Shown here piece by piece: positions 30,925-30,960 of a stretch of 30,960 nt of DNA. Source of the stretch: Zygnema cylindricum (lineage: Eukaryota; Streptophyta; Zygnematophyceae; Zygnematales; Zygnemataceae). How positions within the stretch are numbered: the first letter of the stretch is position 1; each line of letters starts with the position of its first letter. The stretch covers positions 1-30,960 of the forward strand of contig JBBHKE010001332.1 of assembly GCA_037447655.1 (NCBI GenBank), in the 5' to 3' direction. A program made the position numbers and the translations under genes. The notes below the pieces were generated by a model. That model made no database searches and had not been told where the DNA came from. It saw nothing but the letters and a program-made list of their open reading frames with translations.

Positions 30925-30960
30925 AGCCCCCCCCTTGCCCCCTCCCCCCCACTCCCCCCT
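30925..30960. repeat. C-rich tract at window edge
   Basis: Runs of C8, C5, C8 and C6 separated by short T/A/G breaks. The minus strand is G-quadruplex-prone. It is cut by the window edge. Confidence 0.8.

Overview
This window is eukaryotic repeat DNA. I see no cellular protein-coding gene, rRNA, tRNA or operon. All recognisable coding sequence is decayed transposable-element protein: a non-LTR (LINE-type) reverse transcriptase, a BED/DUF659 hAT transposase, one nearly complete Ty1/copia retrotransposon and a fragment of a second. The relatives these proteins bring to mind are from land plants and streptophyte algae, and a non-seed plant or charophyte is my best guess. That assignment rests on family resemblance and element mix only. 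No host gene supports it.

Layout. 2-1925 (+) is a LINE RT pseudogene with a GT-rich tail to about 2202. 2203-2459 is the right end of an inverted-repeat DNA element. About 3400-5417 (-) is a hAT transposase pseudogene whose BED finger is cut by a copia insertion. The copia element runs 5418-11174 (+) in the order LTR, gag, protease, integrase, RT, RNase H, LTR, with many stops and frame changes. 11175-12880 has nothing I recognise. 12881-13874 is a 27-bp minisatellite and 14820-15355 a decayed ~54-bp tandem repeat. 15.9-16.6 kb holds pyrimidine-rich and TC/TA simple repeats, and 17.34-17.46 kb a telomere-like TTTAGGG/TTTTAGGG tract.

From 17.8 to 23.0 kb non-autonomous DNA transposons are stacked and nested. 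Two are hAT-type elements (8-bp target duplications, ends AGTGTTGkGTATCG). At least three are elements with CACCGC-type ends flanked by TA. One is PIF/Harbinger-like (TAA target duplication), and a probable relative has two such ends facing each other in a hairpin. Several insertions can be ordered by nesting.

From 22.7 to 30.2 kb a segment of about 1.69 kb occurs twice, offset by 3033 bp. The two copies look identical except for six transitions in the last 80 bp. A third copy shares only 677 bp. The shared right edge looks like the start of a minus-strand LTR (TGTTGAA next to a purine tract). One breakpoint abuts a 20-bp GC-rich alternating purine-pyrimidine minisatellite. The window ends with a minus-strand copia fragment, another hAT-type element end and a C-rich tract.

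No element here looks able to move on its own. The most informative content is the set of element boundaries, target duplications and nesting order, plus the recent 3-kb-offset duplication.
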